Notes: generated by a model not told the origin, from the letters alone. A stretch of 64,000 nucleotides of DNA from Janthinobacterium lividum (GCF_034424625.1 NZ_CP139976.1:3224001-3288000), one strand, 5' to 3'; shown: positions 1 through 8,788, counted from the stretch's first letter. Numbers and translations are program-made.

Positions 1-211
1 GCCTGGCGACGATGGCGTGATCCGCATCGTCGTCAACACCTCCGTCGATGGCAAGGGTGCCGTGTGGGATGCGCTCCTGCAGCGCGTATTCGGCGGCGAG
101 CCGCTGCCGGCGGCGAGCATCGTCATCAACGATTGCGGCGCCACGCCGGGCGTGGTGCGCATGCGCATCGAGCAAGCCTATGAAGAATTGCAAGCGGGGA
201 GGGCGGCATGA
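1..211 (+). CDS. mdcC: Malonate decarboxylase acyl carrier protein (delta subunit), 3' part
   Basis: The window opens inside this gene; the reading frame is entered at base 2, and about 70 codons remain of a family that is normally about 100 residues. MdcC is the small carrier that bears the 2'-(5''-triphosphoribosyl)-3'-dephospho-CoA arm in biotin-independent malonate decarboxylase. The visible part keeps the typical family C-terminal half (TSVDGKGAVWDALLQRVF, then NDCGATPGVVRMRIEQA). The prosthetic-group serine normally lies further upstream, outside the window. The stop codon overlaps the mdcD start (ATGA at 208-211), so the two genes are translationally coupled. The assignment is firm because the mdcD-E-G-H neighbours agree with it. 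Confidence 0.9.
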   Translation, partial: PGDDGVIRIVVNTSVDGKGAVWDALLQRVFGGEPLPAASIVINDCGATPGVVRMRIEQAYEELQAGRAA

Positions 212-1062
212 GTACATTGAAGGAATTGCTGGAACGCGACAGCTTCATCGAACGGGGCGCGCGCAGCCGGGCCAGGGCCTTGCTGGACTCTGGCAGCATG
301 CGCGAACTGCTCGACCCGTTCTGCGGCATGGCTTCGCCGTGGCTGCCGAAGCAAGGCGTGACGGCGCAGGCGGATGACGGCGTGGTGGTGGCCAAGGGCT
401 TGTTCGACGGCCAGCCGGCCGTGGTGCTGGCCATCGAAGGCGCCTACCAGGGCGGCAGCATGGGCGAAGTGGGCGGCGCGAAGATCGCCGGCGCACTGGA
501 ACTGGCGGCGCACGACAACCGCAATGGCGTGCCGACACGCGCCGTGATCCTGTTCGAGACGGGCGGCGTGCGCCTGCAGGAAGCCAACCTGGGCCTCGCT
601 GCCATTGCCGACATCCATGCCGCCATCGTCGACCTGCGCCGCTACCAGCCCGTCATCGGCATCACGGCCGGCACCGTGGGCTGCTACGGCGGCATGTCGA
701 TCGCGGCGGGCCTGTGCAGCTATCTGGTCGTCACGCGCGAGGCGCGCCTGGGTCTCAACGGTCCGGCCGTGATCGAGCAGGAGGCGGGCGTGGACGAATT
801 CGACTCGCGCAACAAGCCCTTCATCTGGAGCCTGACTGGCGGCGAGCAGCGCTTCCACAGCGGCCTGGCCGACGCCTATGTGGAAGACGACACGGCGCAG
901 ATGCGCGCCACCGTGGCCGCATTGTTCGCACGCGGCGTGCCGGCGCAGCACCGCAGCGACCAGGCAGACGTCTTCCTGGCCCGCCTGGCGCAAGTGGACG
1001 CGGGCCCGCAAGCCACGCCGGAAGCCGTGCGTTTGATCTACAGCAAAGGAGCAGCAGCATGA
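208..1062 (+). CDS. mdcD: Malonate decarboxylase beta subunit
   Basis: 284 residues, usual for MdcD. With MdcE it forms the carboxy-lyase that decarboxylates malonyl-S-ACP to acetyl-S-ACP. The fold is the crotonase/carboxyltransferase fold; family stretches are visible such as GGSMGEVGGAKIAGAL (about residue 75) and GTVGCYGGMSIAAGL, which form the oxyanion-hole region in this superfamily. It starts inside the mdcC stop (ATGA), and its own stop overlaps the mdcE start in the same way, so mdcC-D-E are a tightly coupled set. Cytoplasmic. No unusual features were seen. Confidence 0.95.
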   Translation: MSTLKELLERDSFIERGARSRARALLDSGSMRELLDPFCGMASPWLPKQGVTAQADDGVVVAKGLFDGQPAVVLAIEGAYQGGSMGEVGGAKIAGALELAAHDNRNGVPTRAVILFETGGVRLQEANLGLAAIADIHAAIVDLRRYQPVIGITAGTVGCYGGMSIAAGLCSYLVVTREARLGLNGPAVIEQEAGVDEFDSRNKPFIWSLTGGEQRFHSGLADAYVEDDTAQMRATVAALFARGVPAQHRSDQADVFLARLAQVDAGPQATPEAVRLIYSKGAAA

Positions 1063-1871
1063 ACGCCATTACCGATACGAGCCGCGGCGCCGTCTGGCTG
1101 GCGGCTCTGACGCAGCACGCCGCGCCGCTGCCTGATTATCCGCTTTCCGTGCGCGTGGTCGACGCGCCGCTGGCGGGCGCGCCGGCGCGCTACCTCGCCG
1201 TGCTGCCCGACCCGGACAACCGTTTTGCGCGTGCCCGCACGGGAGAAATCGGCCTGGCCGAGGCGTGGCAGCTGGCGCGCGCGGTGCAGCAGGTGGTTGC
1301 CGAGGACCGCGCGCTGGCCGTGAAACGGCCCATCGTCGCCGTCATCGACGTGGCCAGCCAGGCCTATGGCAGGCGCGAGGAAGCGTACGGCATCCACCAG
1401 GCGCTGGCCGGCGCGGCGGGGGCTTACGCCGAGGCGCGCCTGGCCGGCCATCCCGTGATCGGGCTGATCGTCGGCAAGGCCATGTCGGGCGCCTTCCTCG
1501 CCCACGGCTACCAGGCCAACCGCCTGATCGCGCTCGACGATCCGCAAGTGATGGTGCACGCGATGGGCAAGGCGTCGGCGGCGCGCATCACCCTGCGCAC
1601 CGTGGCAGCGCTCGAAGCGCTGGCCGCGACCATCGCGCCGATGGCCTACGACATCAGGAACTACGCCAGCCTGGGACTGCTGTGGCAAACCTTGCAGGTG
1701 GCGCAGCCCGATGATCCGTCGGCGCAGGATACGGCCGCCGTCGACGCCTGCCTGCAGGCGGCTCTCGGCGATATCCGTGCCGACCCGCAGCGGGATCTTT
1801 CCAGCCGCCTGGGCGCGCCGCACCGCCAGGCATCGGCAAGAGTCAGGGAGGTGCTGGGGCAGCAGTGGTAG
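1059..1871 (+). CDS. mdcE: Malonate decarboxylase gamma subunit
   Basis: 270 residues from the ATG at 1059. I chose this start because it overlaps the mdcD stop (ATGA) and gives the family length; the frame is open further upstream, but that extension would lie inside mdcD. MdcE pairs with MdcD as the second carboxyltransferase-type subunit of the decarboxylase. Typical segments are PDPDNRFARARTGEIGL (about residue 50), VIDVASQAYGRREEAYG and GLIVGKAMSGAFLAHGYQ. A preceding AGGAG-like site (1048-1052) lies inside the end of mdcD. It is followed after 54 nt by madL. Confidence 0.95.
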   Translation: MNAITDTSRGAVWLAALTQHAAPLPDYPLSVRVVDAPLAGAPARYLAVLPDPDNRFARARTGEIGLAEAWQLARAVQQVVAEDRALAVKRPIVAVIDVASQAYGRREEAYGIHQALAGAAGAYAEARLAGHPVIGLIVGKAMSGAFLAHGYQANRLIALDDPQVMVHAMGKASAARITLRTVAALEALAATIAPMAYDIRNYASLGLLWQTLQVAQPDDPSAQDTAAVDACLQAALGDIRADPQRDLSSRLGAPHRQASARVREVLGQQW

Positions 1872-1925
1872 GTGAAACAACAGAGAAGACATCAAGTCAT
1901 TCCTATTCCTATAACGGAGACAATC

Positions 1926-2354
1926 ATGATCATTTACGGAACCGCATTGCTGGCACTGTGCCATTTGCTCGGCATCTTCCTGGGCGACCTGCTCGGGCAG
2001 CTGATGGGCGTCAAGACCAACGTGGGCGGCGTGGGCATCGCCATGCTGCTGCTGATCTGCGCCCGGCTCTACATGCAGCGCCGATCCTGGCTTCCGCAGA
2101 TGACGGAGCGGGGCGTCGAATACTGGGGCGCCATGTATATTCCCGTGGTGGTGGCCATGGCGGCGCAGCAGGATGTGGTGGCGGCCCTGCGCGGCGGGCC
2201 GGTGGCCGTGCTGGCCGCCATCGGTTCCGTGCTCGTTTGCGGCGCCGTGATTTCGCTGATTAACCGTTCGGAAAGCCCTGCCGCCATCGCTGCCGCTGAA
2301 GCTGACCGCGTGCAAGCCGACTCCATGTTGATGAAGGAGCACCGTCATGCTTGA
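1926..2354 (+). CDS. madL: Malonate transporter subunit MadL
   Basis: 142 residues. The ATG at 1926 is chosen because a GGAGA ribosome-binding site lies just upstream (about 1915-1919) and the protein then begins directly with a hydrophobic helix (MIIYGTALLALCHLLGIFLG), as MadL proteins do. A longer in-frame reading from 1872 would add an unlikely polar leader. MadL and MadM together form the sodium-dependent malonate importer of the inner membrane. Four or so transmembrane segments are visible, and the C-terminal tail is polar. It overlaps madM by 8 nt. The transporter genes sit between mdcE and mdcG, so uptake and decarboxylation are probably co-transcribed. Confidence 0.92.
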   Translation: MIIYGTALLALCHLLGIFLGDLLGQLMGVKTNVGGVGIAMLLLICARLYMQRRSWLPQMTERGVEYWGAMYIPVVVAMAAQQDVVAALRGGPVAVLAAIGSVLVCGAVISLINRSESPAAIAAAEADRVQADSMLMKEHRHA

Positions 2355-3111
2355 AATCTTTGAAAAAGCCGCCATCCACAATGGCCTGGTGACGGCCTTC
2401 GCCTTTGTCGGCCTGATCATGCTGCTGTCGATCGCCCTGTCGAAGTACCTGACCTTCGGCCGCGTGCACGGCTCGGCCATCGCCATCGTGATCGGCCTGG
2501 GCCTCGCTTACTGGGGCGGCGTGCATAGCGGCGGCCACAAGGGCCTGGCAGATTTGTCGCTGTTCGGCGGCATCGGCCTGATGGGCGGCGCCATGCTGCG
2601 CGATTTTGCCATTGTCGCCACGGCCTTCGAAGTGCAGGCGACGGAAGCGCGCAAGGCTGGCCTGATCGGCTTGGTGGCGCTGGTGCTGGGCGTGGTGCTG
2701 CCCTTCCTCGTTGGCGCCGGTGTCGCCTATGCCTTTGGCTATTCGGACGCCGTCAGCATGACCACCATCGGCGCCGGCGCTGTCACGTACATCGTCGGCC
2801 CCGTCACGGGCGCGGCCATCGGCGCCAGTTCCGACGTCATGGCATTGAGCATTGCGGCGGGCCTGATCAAGGCCATCCTGGTGATGGTGGGCACGCCCGC
2901 CGCGGCGCGCTTCCTGCGCCTGAAAACGCCGCGCTCGGCGATGGTGTTCGGCGGCCTGGCCGGTACCGTCAGCGGCGTGTCGGCCGGCCTGGCCGCCACG
3001 GACCGCAAGCTGGTGCCGTATGGCGCGCTGGTGGCCACGTTTCATACGGGCCTGGGCTGCTTGCTGGGACCGTCCTTGCTGTTCTTTGCCGTCAAGGCGG
3101 TGGTGGCCTGA
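2347..3111 (+). CDS. madM: Malonate transporter subunit MadM
   Basis: 254 residues, almost entirely hydrophobic with about eight predicted membrane helices and family segments such as FGGIGLMGGAMLRDFAIVATAFE (given in part) and GAVTYIVGPVTGAAIGASSDV. It is the large subunit of the MadLM malonate:Na+ symporter. It starts within the end of madL, with a GGAG site at about 2335-2338, and its stop overlaps the ATG of mdcG at 3111, so expression is coupled on both sides. The family assignment is strong. Confidence 0.93.
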   Translation: MLEIFEKAAIHNGLVTAFAFVGLIMLLSIALSKYLTFGRVHGSAIAIVIGLGLAYWGGVHSGGHKGLADLSLFGGIGLMGGAMLRDFAIVATAFEVQATEARKAGLIGLVALVLGVVLPFLVGAGVAYAFGYSDAVSMTTIGAGAVTYIVGPVTGAAIGASSDVMALSIAAGLIKAILVMVGTPAAARFLRLKTPRSAMVFGGLAGTVSGVSAGLAATDRKLVPYGALVATFHTGLGCLLGPSLLFFAVKAVVA

Positions 3112-3728
3112 TGGAAGCCTGGCGCGCGCATGATTTGCTGTGGCTGGACGGTCCGCCGGACGTCGCATCCTTGCCCGCCTGGTGCGATGCAGTGTGGCTG
3201 CAGGCGGCGCCGCTGGTGGTGCGGCGCGCCAGCACGGCGCCCGGGCGCATTCCCGTGGGCATGCGCGGTATGCTGCGCAGCGAGCGGCATGCGTGCGAAG
3301 TGGACGCGGCCGACGTCGTGCGTAGCGTCACGCCGGAAATGCTGGCGCGGCTGGCGCACACCCCGTCGTCCGGTTTTGACTGTACTGCGCTCGATGCGCT
3401 GCGGCAGGTGGCGCCGCTGCTCGACGCCACGGGCTGGGCCTGGGGGCCGACGGGCGGCGTGGGATTCGCCCTGGCGAGCAGCTTGCCCGTGCTGCGCGCC
3501 GACAGCGACCTCGATCTCGTGCTGCGCATCGCCGCGCCGCCGGACGCCGCGCAGGCCGAGGCCCTGCGTGCCATCGCCGCCAAGGTCACGGCGTGCCGGC
3601 TGGACCTGCAAATCGATACGGGCCTTGGCGGCTTTGCGTATGCCGAGTGGGCGGCGGGCCGGGGCAAGGTCTTGCTGAAAACGGATCACGGTCCCGTGCT
3701 GACGGCCACGCCATGGGAGCTGGCATGA
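3111..3728 (+). CDS. mdcG: Malonate decarboxylase holo-ACP synthase (phosphoribosyl-dephospho-CoA transferase)
   Basis: 205 residues. MdcG transfers the triphosphoribosyl-dephospho-CoA prosthetic group to apo-MdcC. The N-terminal half carries the PGRIPVGMRG family signature (about residues 44-53), and the C-terminal half carries a nucleotidyltransferase-like acidic motif, SDLDLVLRI (about residue 131), consistent with metal-dependent nucleotidyl transfer. It starts on the last base of the madM stop, and its own stop overlaps mdcH (ATGA at 3725). MdcB, which makes the prosthetic group precursor, is not in the window and presumably lies upstream of mdcC. Confidence 0.92.
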   Translation: MEAWRAHDLLWLDGPPDVASLPAWCDAVWLQAAPLVVRRASTAPGRIPVGMRGMLRSERHACEVDAADVVRSVTPEMLARLAHTPSSGFDCTALDALRQVAPLLDATGWAWGPTGGVGFALASSLPVLRADSDLDLVLRIAAPPDAAQAEALRAIAAKVTACRLDLQIDTGLGGFAYAEWAAGRGKVLLKTDHGPVLTATPWELA

Positions 3729-4672
3729 GCGTGTTGTTTACCTTTCCCGGCCAGGGCGCCCAGACTCCGGGCATGCTGCATGCGCTGCCCGACGACCTGG
3801 CCGTGGCGGGGGCTTTGGCCGAAGCTGCGGGCGTGCTGGGCCACGATTCCCTGGCGCTGGACACGGCTGTCGCGCTGGCGTCGACGCGGGCCGTGCAACT
3901 GTGCTTGCTGATCGCGGGCGTGGCGATGGCGCGTTCCCTGGCGGCGCGCGGCGCGCGGCCCGACATGGTGGCCGGTTTTTCCATCGGCGAATATGCGGCG
4001 GCCGTCGTCGCCGGCGCGCTCGATTATGCGGATGCCTTGCGCCTGGTGGCGCGGCGCGGAGAGCTGATGGAGCAGGCATATCCCAACGGCTACGGCATGG
4101 CGGCCATCATCGGGCTTGATCTGGCGCAACTCGAACCCGTGCTGGCCGAGGTGCACGGCGCAGCTACGCCCGTGTATGTCGCCAACCTGAATGCGCCGCG
4201 CCAGATCGCCATTGCCGGCAGCGAAGCCGCCTTGCAAGCCGTGATGGCGCTGGCCCTGGCGCACGGCGCCTGCAAGGCCAAGCGCCTGGCCGTCAGCGTA
4301 CCGTCGCATTGCCCGTTGCTGGAAGGCGCGGCGCTCGACATGGCCGCCGCCTTCGAGGGCGTGGCCCTGCGCCGGCCATCGCTCGTCTATCTGAGCAGCA
4401 GCGCGGCGCGCTCGCTGTTCGACCCGGCCCGCATCCGCGACAGCCTGGCAGCCAACATGGCCCAGCGCGTACAGTGGAGCAGTACCGTGCGCCTGGCATG
4501 GGAGCGGGGCGCCCGGCTGGCGCTGGAAATGCCGCCCGGCAGCGTCCTCACGCGGCTGACGGCGCCCGACTTCACGGACGGCGTGGCCATCTGCTGCGAC
4601 GGCAACCGGGGCGACAGCCTGCTGGCGCTGGTGGGCAGGGAGCGGGACGGCACCTTGCCTTACAACGCCTGA
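3725..4672 (+). CDS. mdcH: Malonyl-S-ACP:acetyl-S-ACP acyltransferase (malonyl-CoA acyltransferase subunit)
   Basis: 315 residues from the ATG at 3725, which overlaps the mdcG stop; the frame extends upstream but only inside mdcG. It is a FabD-type acyltransferase fold: the N-terminal FPGQGAQTPGM motif, the nucleophile Ser86 in GFSIGEYAA and the partner His195 in VPSHCPLLE are all visible. In this pathway it charges the MdcC arm with malonyl groups from malonyl-CoA. It is the last gene of the mdc operon; a structured element begins at the very next base after the stop codon. Confidence 0.93.
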   Translation: MSVLFTFPGQGAQTPGMLHALPDDLAVAGALAEAAGVLGHDSLALDTAVALASTRAVQLCLLIAGVAMARSLAARGARPDMVAGFSIGEYAAAVVAGALDYADALRLVARRGELMEQAYPNGYGMAAIIGLDLAQLEPVLAEVHGAATPVYVANLNAPRQIAIAGSEAALQAVMALALAHGACKAKRLAVSVPSHCPLLEGAALDMAAAFEGVALRRPSLVYLSSSAARSLFDPARIRDSLAANMAQRVQWSSTVRLAWERGARLALEMPPGSVLTRLTAPDFTDGVAICCDGNRGDSLLALVGRERDGTLPYNA

Positions 4673-4774
4673 CAAAACCGTAGCGAGCGGATGTGAGTTG
4701 TGGTGGAGAAGCGCAACTGTACGAAGGTACAGTGAGCATCGCAGACCGCAAATCGCGACGCGCAGTAGGTTTTG
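4673..4774. ncRNA. Structured element (candidate RNA or repeat) directly after mdcH
   Basis: The 102-nt stretch between the mdcH stop and the convergent receptor gene folds by eye into a long multi-stem hairpin: CAAAACC (4673-4679) with GGTTTTG (4768-4774); GCGAGCG (4683-4689) with CGCGACGC (4754-4761); GAGTTGTGGT with ACCGCAAATC with one mismatch and one G-U; and an apical CTGTAC-GAAG-GTACAG stem-loop. The outer stem starts on the base after the stop codon. No T-run follows, so it is not a standard intrinsic terminator. It resembles, from memory only, a repeated intergenic structure in related genomes. Strand and function are unknown. Confidence 0.5.
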
Positions 4775-4784
4775 ATAGATGTTC

Positions 4785-7115
4785 TTAAAGCCTGGCGCTC
4801 AAGCCAATCTGGAATCCACGGCCCGGCAAGGGCGCGATGTATTTCAGTGGAGAATTGTGCGGCCGGGCATCGTCATCGAGCAGGTTGGTGCCGCTGATGA
4901 ACACGTCGATGCCTGCAAACGGCGAGTTCGGCACCTGCAGCGCGCGGCTCACCTGGAAGTTCACCATGGTGTAGCCGTCGAGCGGCACTTCCTCGCTGAC
5001 GCTTTTGCCCAGATATTTCTGCTTGTCGTACCAGGTGCTGGACAGCCTGGCCTTCCACCCCATGTTTTCCCACAGCAGATTCGCGCCATAGCGGTTGGTG
5101 GGCATGTTGGGCAGATACGCGCCATCGTTGTGCGCGCGCAGCTTGTCGGGATTGTCCGCCTTGTTCTTGACCAAGTCGGCAAATGCGGAGAGGTTCACCT
5201 TGCCGTAGCTGCCAAGCTGTATGACCTGGGAGGCGTCGATCTCGAATCCCTTGACCGTCGTATCGGTCTGCTTCCAATATTTCAAGGGCAGGCGATTGGC
5301 CATCTGGGCTCCCGAGTGGCCAAGGTAGAGATAGTTCTCGTACTTCATGACATAGCCCGTTGCCGACATGGCAAAGCCGCGATTGCCGAACAAGGCGGTG
5401 AGTTCGGTATTTCGAGCGCGCTCCGCCTTCAAGTCCTGGTTGCCTTCTTCCTGGGTCATGATCGAATAGTGACGGTTGCTTGCATACAACTCATTGACGT
5501 CGGGTGCTCTTTCCGAAGAGGCATAGCGCAGCTTCGCGCCGAACAGCTGGCCCAGCTTGGCCGAGGCCCCCAGGCTATAGCTGTTCAGGCTGAACGACCT
5601 GTCCTCGAGTTTGGCATTTTTTGCATTCCTCGATGTCTTGAATCCGCTCTTGCGGAGCTCGTGGTCCACTTTTTCATGGCGGAAGCCCGCGTCGAAGGTG
5701 GCCCAGTCGACATCGAGGCTTTCCTTGACGAACAGCGCGCGGCTGGCCGTGCTCGCATCGGGCAGGTAAAGCTGCGGGCCGCTGCCGGCGATATCCCTGG
5801 CTTTATGGCTGAGGCCAAGCAAGCCGCTCAAGGGGCCTGCGCGCCGGTGCGCCAGCAGGAGCTCGGCCTGATTGGTGTCGAACTGGTAGTCATTCGCCTT
5901 GGCCGCACCGAGGCGTTCTCCCGAGGCATTGTTCAGGCGGGACACGCGTAGTTGCGCGCTTTCAATGTACGCGACGGGGTCGAGCAGATTGGCTTCCAGC
6001 GCATATTTATCTTGCTGTATCACCACGCCGACGGGCAGCCCTTCGTCATAGTTCGCGCCGAAAGCCTTGTTTTCCATGGAAAAACCCGGCACGCCATACT
6101 CGCTATTCTTGGTATCGATGCTGACGGCCACGTAGCCACGGTTGAAAAAGTAGGTGCTGCCGACGGCAAAGTGGGAATTGCTGGCATAGCTGTTGCCCAG
6201 GGTGCCGTGGTAGTCGGGGGTCACGTCCTTGTTGATCTTGTTCTGGGTCGTCGACGGCGTACCGGGCACGTAAGCGGGGTTGGCCGGATTAACGTAGGTC
6301 TTGCGCTGCCAGACGGACGTCGGCTGATTGGTATAGAAGGAAAAGTCTCCATCCGCCCAGTCCGGGTTTTCCGTCATGAACTGGTCGATAAACGGTTGTG
6401 AAGCCTTGTTGTAGACTTGCTGGATCCTCGCTTCCTTCTGGCAGCTGTCGGCCAGGAAGGTATTCACGCCACCCTTCAAGGGAAACAGCTGGCTGTTGCA
6501 CACGCTGGCCTTGCTGTTGCCGGGAATATCGTAATGCCCGATCTTCTGGAAGGACAGTTGCAGATTCGTCGAGAAGTGCTTGCCATCGTTGAAGTTCATG
6601 CGCAAGCCCTGGGCATTGGCATCGTTGAAACCCTTGCGCAGGATCAGTTCCAGGTCCTTCTCCTTGCTTTCCATCTTCCTGGAAATGAGGCCGGAATCCA
6701 CGTCGACGCTGCCGCCAATCGCATTGCCGCCGAAACGCACGGCGTCCGACGATTTGTTGACGGTCGCGCTGCGCGCAAACAGCGGATCGAACGGGATGTT
6801 GATGTCGCCGCTGAGCGCATTCATGCCGAGGATGGACTGGCCATCCTCGAGGATCTGCACGCGGCTGCCGCTCAGGCTGCGTATCACCGGCGCGCCCGCA
6901 TTCGGCCCGAAGGCACTGCTTTGCACGCCCGAGACATGTTCGAGCATGCCGCCCAGGGTCCGGTTCTGGGCTTGCGTATTCTCGACGAGGACGACGCTGT
7001 CGATGGTGGAAGGCCGGTCTGCCCGGACCTTGATGGTCTGCAAGGTAACGTCCTCTGCCGCGTAAGCGTTCTGGATACTGGACAGGATGGCGGCTGCAAG
7101 TACGTGATGGCGCAT
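4785..7115 (-). CDS. TonB-dependent outer-membrane receptor (ZnuD-like plug)
   Basis: 776 residues from the ATG at 7115, chosen because the protein then starts with a signal peptide (MRHHVLAAAILSSIQNAYAAED) and a TAGAGAG site precedes it; a longer reading to 7235 adds a polar leader before the signal. The plug domain follows (TLGGMLEHVSGVQSS, VIRSLSGSRVQILEDGQSI, RFGGNAIGGSVDV), then a beta-barrel ending GFQIGLSARL with a terminal aromatic-rich strand. The plug resembles the ZnuD/TdfJ class of zinc or haem receptors. The barrel has an unusual loop with two cysteines (about residues 225-245). The PepSY membrane gene lies upstream on the same strand. The substrate cannot be stated. Confidence 0.85.
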   Translation of the reverse strand: MRHHVLAAAILSSIQNAYAAEDVTLQTIKVRADRPSTIDSVVLVENTQAQNRTLGGMLEHVSGVQSSAFGPNAGAPVIRSLSGSRVQILEDGQSILGMNALSGDINIPFDPLFARSATVNKSSDAVRFGGNAIGGSVDVDSGLISRKMESKEKDLELILRKGFNDANAQGLRMNFNDGKHFSTNLQLSFQKIGHYDIPGNSKASVCNSQLFPLKGGVNTFLADSCQKEARIQQVYNKASQPFIDQFMTENPDWADGDFSFYTNQPTSVWQRKTYVNPANPAYVPGTPSTTQNKINKDVTPDYHGTLGNSYASNSHFAVGSTYFFNRGYVAVSIDTKNSEYGVPGFSMENKAFGANYDEGLPVGVVIQQDKYALEANLLDPVAYIESAQLRVSRLNNASGERLGAAKANDYQFDTNQAELLLAHRRAGPLSGLLGLSHKARDIAGSGPQLYLPDASTASRALFVKESLDVDWATFDAGFRHEKVDHELRKSGFKTSRNAKNAKLEDRSFSLNSYSLGASAKLGQLFGAKLRYASSERAPDVNELYASNRHYSIMTQEEGNQDLKAERARNTELTALFGNRGFAMSATGYVMKYENYLYLGHSGAQMANRLPLKYWKQTDTTVKGFEIDASQVIQLGSYGKVNLSAFADLVKNKADNPDKLRAHNDGAYLPNMPTNRYGANLLWENMGWKARLSSTWYDKQKYLGKSVSEEVPLDGYTMVNFQVSRALQVPNSPFAGIDVFISGTNLLDDDARPHNSPLKYIAPLPGRGFQIGLSARL

Positions 7116-7435
7116 ATGACTCTCTAAAAAAGGCGGAAGGTGGGGCTGGCGCTGGACGCAGGCGCCGTGCAAATGGTAAATGCAATTGAGTTGCAATAAT
7201 AACTTGCGCGTAATGCTATTGCAAGTAAACTGCATTTAAGGGCGGTGGAAGCAAGGAAGGGGACGTTGCCTGGCTGGCGCACGGAAAGCGCGCAGCGCAG
7301 ACAGCCGGCATGTGCCGGCTACTGTGGAGCAAAGTGCGGAGGTGCGAAGGCGTTACGCGTTACGCGTTGCGCGCGTGCGGCGCAGGCTGAATGAGCCCGC
7401 CTGCACCGTTATGGAGTTGCGGCTTCAGGTGACTG
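7116..7435. other. Gene-free leader between PepSY gene and TonB receptor
   Basis: 320 nt without a credible gene. It holds a TTGCAA-rich segment with a partial dyad (7190-7203), a perfect 8-bp inverted repeat AGCCGGCA-TG-TGCCGGCT (7303-7320) without a T-run, and short direct GTTACGC repeats at about 7352-7368. It is presumably the promoter and leader of the receptor gene and the end of the PepSY transcript. Confidence 0.5.
7190..7203 (-). promoter_or_regulatory. Candidate metal-regulator operator upstream of TonB receptor
   Basis: GTTGCAATAATAAC is an imperfect palindrome about 75 nt upstream of the receptor start, embedded among further TTGCAA/TTGCAT words. The outer GTT...AAC resembles Zur-type operators (GTTAT...ATAAC) but matches only partly. 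The assignment is tentative and rests on position and the ZnuD-like plug. Confidence 0.25.
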
Positions 7436-8683
7436 TCAATGGTTTCTCGCCTGCAGCCGGCGCGCGCGCCGTTTGCGCTCCCAGATGACGATGCCCGTCA
7501 CGGAAAGCATGGCCACCATCACGCCCATGAAGGACATCATGATGCGCCCGGGCAAGCCGAGGATGCGGCCCGAATGCAGGGGGAACTGCAGTTGCACGAA
7601 GACGTCGGCGGCCGTACCTTCCCACGGCTTGTGCTGGCCGATGATGCTGCCATCCATGCCGTCTACGTACAGGTTCGACAGGCCCATGCCGGCCGCGCCG
7701 AATTCGTCGGCGGGGTCGAAGAAGGAGACGTTGTAGAACGAATAGTTGCCGCCATAATAAATGCCGCCGATGGGCGAGGTGATGCCGCGCTGCACGGCCT
7801 GCTTTTTGGCGATCTCCACCGCCTGCTCGAAACCGATCACGGGCGTGATATACGTGCCGTAGGGCGCCGGCGTCTGGGTTTCGTACGGCCCCGGCGTGGT
7901 GGTGGAGACCAGCGACATGACGGGATAAAACACTTCGCGGTACAGGTTCAGCGAGAACGACGTAAACGCGACGACAATAATGATTATCCACACCCACAGG
8001 CCGCCCGCGCGGTGCAGATCGAAATTGAGCTTGTAGCCGCCGGCCGCCCAGCGCAGCACCCACGACGGTTTCCACCGTTGCCACCAGCTGGCGGCGTCGC
8101 GGTGGCGCGGAGTTTCGTCTTGCGCGCGCGGGCGCAAGCGGCGCGGCGTGGTCAGGTAGAACGCCACCATGCTGTCGAGCAGCCAGATCAGGGCGACGCT
8201 CCCCATCAGCCAGTAGCCCCAGCGGTCCGTGCCCCAGAAGGCGGGCACGTGCAGGCTGTAGTGCAGATGGCGCAAGAACGGCATCAGGCTGCGGCGCGAC
8301 AGGGAAATGGCCGTCGAATCGCGCGTGCCCGTGATCTGCGCCGTGACGGGGTCGATGTAGACGGTGTTGTAGTCGAGCACGAACGGTTTGTTCGTGGCCG
8401 GGTCGGTTAGCGGGCGCACCATGAAGGCGGCCGCATGGCCTTCTTCCAGGCCCAGGGTCATGTAATTGACTTCCACGCGCGGATCGGCGGCAGCGACTTT
8501 ATGCGCCAGCGCAAATGGTTGCTGCAGGGGGCCGCGGCCCGGCGTGTCCATTATGTCGGCGTTGAGCCATTCATCCAGTTCATGGTCCCACGACGTGACG
8601 GCGCCCGTGAGGCCGGCAACGATGAGGAAGAGGGCGATGGTAAGACCGGCCCAGCGGTGTATGACAGTCCAGAAAGCGCGCAT
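7436..8683 (-). CDS. PepSY domain-containing membrane protein (iron-regulated)
   Basis: 415 residues from the ATG at 8683; the frame is open to 8809, but the shorter start gives the family N-terminus (MRAFWTVIHRWAGLTIALFL), in which the HRW motif sits at the first membrane helix. Four membrane segments are visible (about residues 12-35, 145-170, 225-250, 375-400), with PepSY-like periplasmic regions between them. Proteins of this type (PiuB-like) are often found with siderophore receptors and may act in ferric-chelate reduction or uptake; that role is inferred. A near-perfect Fur box lies about 105 nt upstream, so iron repression is likely. The TonB receptor follows downstream on the same strand. 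Confidence 0.87.
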   Translation of the reverse strand: MRAFWTVIHRWAGLTIALFLIVAGLTGAVTSWDHELDEWLNADIMDTPGRGPLQQPFALAHKVAAADPRVEVNYMTLGLEEGHAAAFMVRPLTDPATNKPFVLDYNTVYIDPVTAQITGTRDSTAISLSRRSLMPFLRHLHYSLHVPAFWGTDRWGYWLMGSVALIWLLDSMVAFYLTTPRRLRPRAQDETPRHRDAASWWQRWKPSWVLRWAAGGYKLNFDLHRAGGLWVWIIIIVVAFTSFSLNLYREVFYPVMSLVSTTTPGPYETQTPAPYGTYITPVIGFEQAVEIAKKQAVQRGITSPIGGIYYGGNYSFYNVSFFDPADEFGAAGMGLSNLYVDGMDGSIIGQHKPWEGTAADVFVQLQFPLHSGRILGLPGRIMMSFMGVMVAMLSVTGIVIWERKRRARRLQARNH

Positions 8684-8788
8684 GCGGTACAAACCTTCAA
8701 CATAAAACCGGCTTGTTGCCGCCAGCGGGCGCCACCGGGGCGCACAGGGAAAAGCCAAATATGGGCCGAGTGCAGGCCTGACATTTTT

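Noticed and set aside
1038..2486. Long minus-strand open frame across mdcE and madL
   Set aside because: High-GC antisense shadow of genes that are securely identified on the plus strand.
7303..7320. AGCCGGCA-TG-TGCCGGCT as a terminator of the PepSY gene
   Set aside because: Perfect stem but no T-run on the minus strand; kept only as part of the leader description.
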